From assembly GCA_029934175.1 (NCBI GenBank), contig JAOZMT010000025.1, positions 1 to 12,492 of the forward strand: a stretch of 12,492 nucleotides of DNA, given 5' to 3'. Positions 7,890 to 12,492 of this stretch are shown here, in pieces. The notes beneath the pieces were generated by a model. The model did no database searches. It saw only the letters and a program-made list of their open reading frames with translations, and was not told the DNA's origin. This stretch comes from Victivallales bacterium (GTDB lineage Bacteria > Verrucomicrobiota > Lentisphaeria > Victivallales > JAUVCU01). The position numbers and the translations under genes were made by a program. Position 1 is the stretch's first letter; each line of letters begins with the position of its first letter.

Positions 7890-9170
7890 ATGCCATTATT
7901 TGAGTATAGTGCAATGGATTCTAATGGGAATCCTAAAAAAGGCAAAATGGAAGGTAGTAGTGAAAAGGATGTTGCAGCTAAATTAAAAGCTGATGGTATG
8001 TTTCCCACTTCGGTAAAACCAGCTGGTGGTGGAAAAAAGAAAAAAGCATCTGATAAAGCTGGAGCTGTAAAAAAACAAGGAGCAAAGAAAGGAGGATTAG
8101 GTTCAATTCAAATAGGACCTCCTCCAAACATTAATCATAAAGAACTTGTTGTGTTAACTAGACAAATGGCTATACTTTTAGATGCAGGATTACCTTTAAT
8201 TCGTTCTCTAAGAACCTTGGAAAAACAGGCGAAATCTCCAGGTGTTAAAAGGGTTCTTGGTGAATCTGCTGACGCTGTTGAAGGTGGTAGCACTTTCTCA
8301 GAAGCTTTGGCTGCACATCCTAAATCATTTGATAAATTATATGTTAATATGGTTAGGGCAGGGGAAGCTGCAGGTGCAATGGAAATTATACTTGACAGAC
8401 TTGCTTTATTTAAAGAAAAAGCTGCACGAATCGCAGGTAAAGTAAAATCTGCAATGATTTATCCAACTGTTGTTTTGACCATTGCTTTAAGTATTACAGT
8501 TGGGTTGATGTTAATTATCGTTCCTAAATTTCAAAAAATATTTGCGGATTTGTTAGGAGATAAACCTTTGCCAGGATTAACACAATTTGTCATTGGAATA
8601 AGTGATGCTATGCAACATAATTATATTCAAATAGGATTTGGTTTAGGGTCATTCTTTGTAGGTTATGTTATTTTAAGTAAGTTCGAAAAAGGGAGGTATT
8701 TTATAGATTGGGCAAAGTATAATGCCCCATTATTAGGTCCTATTATATCAAAATCTTCAATTGGTAAATTTTCTCGAACCTTGGGAACATTAATGGGCTC
8801 TGGTGTTGCTGTTTTAAATGCACTTCAAATTGTAACTGAAACATCTGGTAATGAAGTTGTTGCAAGAGGTATAAGAGCTGTTCATGATGCGGTAAAAGAA
8901 GGGGAGGGAATGGCAGTTCCTTTAGCTGCTACGAAAATTTTTCCAGAAATGGTTATAAGTATGATTGAAGTTGGAGAAGAAACTGGTAAATTACCAGAAA
9001 TGCTTACAAAGGTTGCAGATACTTATGATGAAGAAGTTGATAATGCTGTAGAAGGTTTAACATCAATGATTGAGCCTATTATGATTGTAGGGTTAGCGGT
9101 AGTTGTAGGAACAATTGTAATTGCCTTATTTATGCCATTAATTTCTATAGTAGAGAATATGGGTGGATAA
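7890..9170 (+). CDS. pilC: PilC/GspF inner-membrane platform protein of the type IV pilus
   Basis: PilC is the polytopic inner-membrane protein on which the PilB and PilT motors act. The 426-residue product starts with the family N-terminus (FEYSAMDSNGNPKKGKMEG, with KADGMFP a little later), then a Lys/Gly-rich linker (about 47-70). Two T2SSF domains follow, about 85-210 and 288-410. Membrane segments are visible at about 193-212 (after SAMIYP), 246-265, and 389-415 near the end (MIEPIMIVGLAVVVG). The paired helices with conserved LLDAGLPLIRSL and the repeated IEVGEETGKLPEML segment are typical of the family. AAGGAG lies 6 bp before the ATG and the gap from pilT is 22 bp. It is the last gene before a strong terminator; no pilin or pilMNOPQ gene follows. 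Confidence 0.94.
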   Translation: MPLFEYSAMDSNGNPKKGKMEGSSEKDVAAKLKADGMFPTSVKPAGGGKKKKASDKAGAVKKQGAKKGGLGSIQIGPPPNINHKELVVLTRQMAILLDAGLPLIRSLRTLEKQAKSPGVKRVLGESADAVEGGSTFSEALAAHPKSFDKLYVNMVRAGEAAGAMEIILDRLALFKEKAARIAGKVKSAMIYPTVVLTIALSITVGLMLIIVPKFQKIFADLLGDKPLPGLTQFVIGISDAMQHNYIQIGFGLGSFFVGYVILSKFEKGRYFIDWAKYNAPLLGPIISKSSIGKFSRTLGTLMGSGVAVLNALQIVTETSGNEVVARGIRAVHDAVKEGEGMAVPLAATKIFPEMVISMIEVGEETGKLPEMLTKVADTYDEEVDNAVEGLTSMIEPIMIVGLAVVVGTIVIALFMPLISIVENMGG

Positions 9171-9201
9171 GTAAATATAATAAAAAATTATATAAAATTT
9201 A

Positions 9202-9239
9202 AAAACTCTACAGTTTAGAATAACTGTAGAGTTTTTTTT
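9202..9239 (+). terminator. Intrinsic terminator after pilC
   Basis: A perfect 14-bp stem (9202-9215 with 9222-9235) encloses a 6-base loop, TAGAAT, and is followed by a T run to 9239. The core CTCTACAG/CTGTAGAG is GC-containing in an otherwise AT-rich gap. The left arm also begins with A residues, so the hairpin could work in both directions. It ends only about 7 bases before the galactokinase ribosome binding site. Confidence 0.9.
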
Positions 9240-9246
9240 ATAAAAA

Positions 9247-9258
9247 GGAGTTGATTTG
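9247..9258 (+). promoter_or_regulatory. Ribosome binding site deciding a TTG start for the galactokinase
   Basis: GGAG at 9247-9250, within AAAAAGGAG, is 5 bp before TTG at 9256-9258. A second TTG at 9251 is out of frame, and the conserved galactokinase N-terminus begins about 15-20 residues after 9256, so this start gives a full-length protein. Confidence 0.7.
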
Positions 9259-10392
9259 AGTTGTTTATTAAAAAAATTTAAAGAATATTATGGAATCGAA
9301 GCAACAACAAGTGCTGTTGCCCCAGGAAGGTTGGAAGTTCTAGGAAATCATACCGATTACAATGAAGGGTTGGTTTTAAGTGCTGCAGTTGCACAAAAAA
9401 CAGAATTTGCACTTGCTCCAGTTAAAGGGAATATATGTAAAATACATGATTTTAGAGATAATTCAACTCATGAATTTGATTTAAATGATATAGATAAACC
9501 TAAAGGAAATTGGACAGATTATGTTATCGGTGTAATTGTAGGACTAAAAAAGAAGCAAATAAAAATATCTGCGTTTTATGCAGGAATATTGAGTGATATC
9601 CCATTATCAGCTGGGATGAGCAGCTCTGCAGCTCTCGAAGTCTCTACTGCTTTTGCTTTGGCAAAAGAATTTAACATAGAACTTTCTAAGTTAGAATGGG
9701 CTAAAATATGCCAAAGTGTAGAATATGATTATTTGGGGCTTAAATGTGGACTTTTAGATCAGTTATCATCAATATATGGGAAAAAAAATAATTTAATATT
9801 TAGTGATTTTAGAGAAGAAAAAGTGATGGAAAATATCCCTCTTAATGAAAACTTCGTTTTTGTTGTTGCAAATTCATTGGTAAAACATAATTTAGTTGAT
9901 TCTGCATATAACCAACGACGGGAAGCTTGTGAAAATGTAGTTAATATAATACAACAAACTGAAAAAATTAAAAGTTTAAGAGATGTTTCTGTTGATATGT
10001 TAGAGTTATATAAAGACAAGTTGCCACGATTTGATTATTTGCGAGCTATGCATGTTGTATTAGAAATTCAAAATGTTCGTGATGGTATTTTAGCTTTGAA
10101 AAATAATGATATAAATGCTTTTGGGCAATTAATGTATAAATCTCATCAAAGTTCAGTTGAGAATTTTGAAAATAGTTGTGAAGAATTAGATTGTTTAGTT
10201 GAATTATCAAAATCAATTCCTGGTTGCATAGGAGCAAGGTTAAGTGGAGGAGGTTTTGGAGGAGTATCTATACATCTTGTCAAAAAAGAAGAAATTGCGA
10301 CTTATGCAGAAAGACTGCAAATTGCTTATGAATTACAAACTGGTAAGAAAACTGAAATTATAATTTGTGAGATAGGAGATGGAGCTAGTTAG
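9256..10392 (+). CDS. galK: Galactokinase-family GHMP sugar kinase
   Basis: Galactokinase phosphorylates alpha-D-galactose at C1, the entry step of the Leloir pathway. The 378-residue length is standard. Motif 1 is APGRLEVLGNHTDYNEG (A22 to G38), the ATP-binding motif 2 is PLSAGMSSSAALE (116-128), the catalytic-aspartate region is CGLLDQ with D168, and motif 3 is GARLSGGGFGG (326-336). R25 fits the catalytic arginine. The usual GEHTDY is GNHTDY here, so the glutamate that contacts the sugar in characterised galactokinases is Asn31. That may be lineage variation or a different sugar specificity. No galT, galE or galM is adjacent; the partner gene is a BatA-like membrane protein 3 bp downstream. 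Naming it galK is reasonable for the family but less certain for the substrate. Confidence 0.83.
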   Translation: MSCLLKKFKEYYGIEATTSAVAPGRLEVLGNHTDYNEGLVLSAAVAQKTEFALAPVKGNICKIHDFRDNSTHEFDLNDIDKPKGNWTDYVIGVIVGLKKKQIKISAFYAGILSDIPLSAGMSSSAALEVSTAFALAKEFNIELSKLEWAKICQSVEYDYLGLKCGLLDQLSSIYGKKNNLIFSDFREEKVMENIPLNENFVFVVANSLVKHNLVDSAYNQRREACENVVNIIQQTEKIKSLRDVSVDMLELYKDKLPRFDYLRAMHVVLEIQNVRDGILALKNNDINAFGQLMYKSHQSSVENFENSCEELDCLVELSKSIPGCIGARLSGGGFGGVSIHLVKKEEIATYAERLQIAYELQTGKKTEIIICEIGDGAS

Positions 10393-10395
10393 AAA

Positions 10396-12318
10396 ATGCT
10401 AGTATTTTTAAATTCGCTATATTTATATGCTTTAATAGGTTTAGCAGTTCCTATTATAATTCATCTTATGAAAAATCAAGTGGCTATTCGTTTGGTTTTT
10501 CCTACTATTGATTTTCTAACGAAAGGTAAATTACCTAATGATGGTCGTAGAAAATTGCGTGATATATTGTTACTTATTTTAAGGTTATTAATACTATTAT
10601 TTTTAATCTTATTTTTAGCAAAACCAGAATATAAAGAAATTCAAAATATACCCAAAAAACAAAATATAAACAATAGAGAAGCTGTTATGATTATTGATTT
10701 ATCTGCTAGTATGAGTGGATGGAATAGCTTTGAAGTATTGCAACAGGAGGTTATGAACCTTGCTAATAATACAGAAATTGAAAAAATAGGATTATTATCA
10801 TTTGGAGCTATAGAAAATATTAGAGTTCCTTTGACTACTGATAAAAATAAAGTTGTTCAGGCTCTGAAAAATCTCAAACCAAGTTTATTAGAAAATATAT
10901 TTAATCCTAATATCATAAAAGAAGCTAATAAATTATTTTCTAAAAAAGCAGTTCACTCAATATATATAATGTCTGATTTCCAATTATCAGATTGGAAAAA
11001 TATAAATCATAAAATTAATACGACAGCAGATATATTTCTTATAGATACAGCAAAAAATAAAAAAGCAAATATTGCTATTTTAAAGGCAGATAATAAATTA
11101 CAGACAGATAAACAGCATTTTATTCAAGTATTAATAAAAAACTTTGGCTATGAAAAAGTTGAGACTAGTGTTATTTTAAAAACTTCTGATGACCAATCTA
11201 TGCAAAAAATTGAAATTCCTGCATTAAGTGAAAAAAGTGTTACAATAGCTATTAATAAGACTCAATCAAAACACGGAGTTATAAATATTGGTGATGATGA
11301 ATATCAATTAGATAATGAATTTTATATTTGGTTTTCTAATAAGAAAAATAAGAATATTCTTATAGTATCTGATTTTGAAAATATAAATCAGCAAGAATAC
11401 TTTTTTATAAAAAAAGCATTTGAAGCAATTTCAATGTCTGATAATAAAACTTATTCTACAGATCATAAAGATTATAAAAAATATTTATCCTTGGATTTGA
11501 AAAAATATGATGGAATTATTTTTCTAGGGGCAGGTGGATTTATAAATACTGATTTTATAAAAAAAACAAATTATTTTACAGCAGACAGAAATATTATTTT
11601 GTTTACTCCTGGAGCCCAGCCACAAAAACTATTTGCTAATTTGAATAAATATAAATATTTGAATTCAATATTTAATAGAGTTAATAAATTTACAAGAAAT
11701 AAACCTAGTGGAATAAAATGGATAAATCCTCATTCAAATTTAGGAGAATTATACAAAAATAGTTCAGATCCAGATATCTTTTCATTTGATGTTTTTAAAT
11801 ATATAGATATAACAACTCAAATTCCTGATAATATTTTATTGAAATTTGATTCTGAAGCTCCAGCGATTATGCATCAAAATAAATCTAATTCGATTATATA
11901 TACAAGTATGATGGCATTTTCTAATGAGTGGAGTGAATTACAAATCTCAACAGCATTTATTCCTTTATTAGGTGAAATTTTCTCTAATAAAATAACAAAG
12001 CTTAAAAAAGATAAGCATTCTTTAACCATTAGAGAATTATTACAGCAAAATAAAAAAATTGAGATAAAGCCTCAAATTAAAATTTTACAAGGAATTCCAA
12101 CAGAAATTAATGTTTCAAGAAAAGAATCTATTATAAAAAAACAATCTTTAACTGCTATAAAACAGATGTTTAAAAATAATAAAACCTTAAAAAATGGCAA
12201 TAATAAAATAAAGAATACAACTCCACTATCAAAATATTGTATTTTATTAGCATTTTTGTTTTTAATCTTAGAAGTTATGTTAGTATTATTTTATGATAAA
12301 AAGGCATGTATTGTATAA
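10396..12318 (+). CDS. BatA-N domain / von Willebrand factor A domain membrane protein
   Basis: This is a 640-residue membrane-anchored protein. The N-terminus has the aerotolerance BatA-N pattern: a hydrophobic segment at about 7-25 (LYALIGLAVPIIIHLM), a short loop with FPTIDFL, an RRKLRD motif, and a second hydrophobic segment at about 57-76. A VWA-like domain follows (about 95-230) with a complete metal-binding DLSAS (D101-S103-S105) and a later SDF aspartate (D194). The middle is divergent, with a YDGIIFLGAGG segment (about 374-384) like those in glutamine-amidotransferase-like domains of such proteins. A third hydrophobic helix (about 612-634) lies near the end, followed by a basic tail. 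GGAG (10381-10384) lies 11 bp before the ATG, inside the galactokinase gene. Its function is unknown; relatives often sit with MoxR AAA ATPases, which are absent here. Confidence 0.78.
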   Translation: MLVFLNSLYLYALIGLAVPIIIHLMKNQVAIRLVFPTIDFLTKGKLPNDGRRKLRDILLLILRLLILLFLILFLAKPEYKEIQNIPKKQNINNREAVMIIDLSASMSGWNSFEVLQQEVMNLANNTEIEKIGLLSFGAIENIRVPLTTDKNKVVQALKNLKPSLLENIFNPNIIKEANKLFSKKAVHSIYIMSDFQLSDWKNINHKINTTADIFLIDTAKNKKANIAILKADNKLQTDKQHFIQVLIKNFGYEKVETSVILKTSDDQSMQKIEIPALSEKSVTIAINKTQSKHGVINIGDDEYQLDNEFYIWFSNKKNKNILIVSDFENINQQEYFFIKKAFEAISMSDNKTYSTDHKDYKKYLSLDLKKYDGIIFLGAGGFINTDFIKKTNYFTADRNIILFTPGAQPQKLFANLNKYKYLNSIFNRVNKFTRNKPSGIKWINPHSNLGELYKNSSDPDIFSFDVFKYIDITTQIPDNILLKFDSEAPAIMHQNKSNSIIYTSMMAFSNEWSELQISTAFIPLLGEIFSNKITKLKKDKHSLTIRELLQQNKKIEIKPQIKILQGIPTEINVSRKESIIKKQSLTAIKQMFKNNKTLKNGNNKIKNTTPLSKYCILLAFLFLILEVMLVLFYDKKACIV

Positions 12319-12320
12319 TA

Positions 12321-12484
12321 TATACTGCAAACGGCTGAAAAATAAACTTCCTGAAAGCGCAAACAACAGCTCTTTTTAATTTTATAAATAATTGGTTACT
12401 TCTAGTAGCCAAGAATTTATAAAATCAAAAATAGCAATTGTTATCATCTTTCAAAAAGTATATTTTTCAACCGTTCACAGTATA
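12321..12484. repeat. Large imperfect inverted repeat, MITE-like element with TATACTG...CAGTATA ends
   Basis: The two halves (12321 to about 12402, and about 12403 to 12484) are reverse complements of each other along nearly their whole length. Exact blocks include TATACTG/CAGTATA at the ends, GAAAAATA/TATTTTTC, TGAAAG/CTTTCA and TTTTATAAAT/ATTTATAAAA, with a 5-base centre, TTCTA (12400-12404), between TTGGTTAC and GTAGCCAA. There is about one single-base indel and a cluster of mismatches near 12358-12360. It has no coding capacity. The TA at each outer edge is compatible with a TA target duplication as made by IS630/Tc1-mariner transposases, so a non-autonomous miniature element is the leading explanation. 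A large hairpin RNA or terminator after the BatA-like gene, which ends 2 bp earlier, is the alternative. Confidence 0.8.
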
Positions 12485-12492
12485 AGAATATG

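Noticed and set aside
8242..8445. Second + frame of 67 codons inside pilC
   Set aside because: It is a shifted frame within a clearly conserved PilC domain, with no ribosome binding site.
9759..10237. Two minus-strand open frames inside the galactokinase gene
   Set aside because: Both are antisense to conserved GHMP kinase sequence and show no recognisable domain.
1..12492. CRISPR array, tRNA, rRNA or phage genes
   Set aside because: No regularly spaced direct repeats, tRNA-like cloverleaf, rRNA core sequence or phage structural gene was seen on either strand.

Overview
This is an AT-rich bacterial window (visibly around 30% GC in the coding parts) in which all nine recognisable protein genes lie on the + strand and are tightly packed. 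The combination suggests a member of the PVC assemblage, perhaps a Lentisphaerota- or Kiritimatiellota-like lineage: an ECF-type sigma factor fused to an FHA domain, two tandem PilB/GspE ATPases followed by PilT and PilC, a divergent galactokinase, and a BatA-N/VWA membrane protein. That placement is inference from gene content; the window has no rRNA or other marker gene.

Layout. Positions 1-258 hold a short stretch of higher GC (about 1-120) of unclear nature, then an AT-rich stretch with a good sigma-70-type promoter with extended -10. Region 1 (259-3245) is an apparent operon: a single-module Ppx/GppA phosphatase, a sigma-70/FHA fusion protein, and PdxA (vitamin B6 synthesis), with PdxA coupled to the sigma gene through a TAATG overlap. 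Region 2 (3295-9239) is a type IV pilus / type II secretion motor operon with its own promoter and a strong intrinsic terminator: pilB-like 1 (GTG start), pilB-like 2, pilT, pilC. The genes are 22-24 bp apart and each has an AGGAG-type ribosome binding site. It provides two extension ATPases, the retraction ATPase and the inner-membrane platform, but no pilin, prepilin peptidase, secretin or alignment protein. Region 3 (9256-12318) pairs a galactokinase-family GHMP kinase (TTG start, directly after the terminator) with a large BatA-N/VWA membrane protein starting 3 bp later. Region 4 (12321-12484) is a 164-bp imperfect inverted repeat spanning almost the whole remaining intergenic sequence. 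It has TATACTG...CAGTATA ends and looks like a non-autonomous mobile element of the TA-target (IS630/Tc1-mariner) kind, or a large structured RNA.

Most of the window is recognisable housekeeping and pilus machinery. The items most worth a second look are the terminal inverted-repeat element and the strand-biased pattern of its arm mismatches, the sigma-FHA fusion next to a (p)ppGpp/polyphosphate-type phosphatase, the sequence divergence between the two PilB paralogues, the Asn-for-Glu change in the galactokinase signature, and the terminator hairpin lying just upstream of the galactokinase ribosome binding site.
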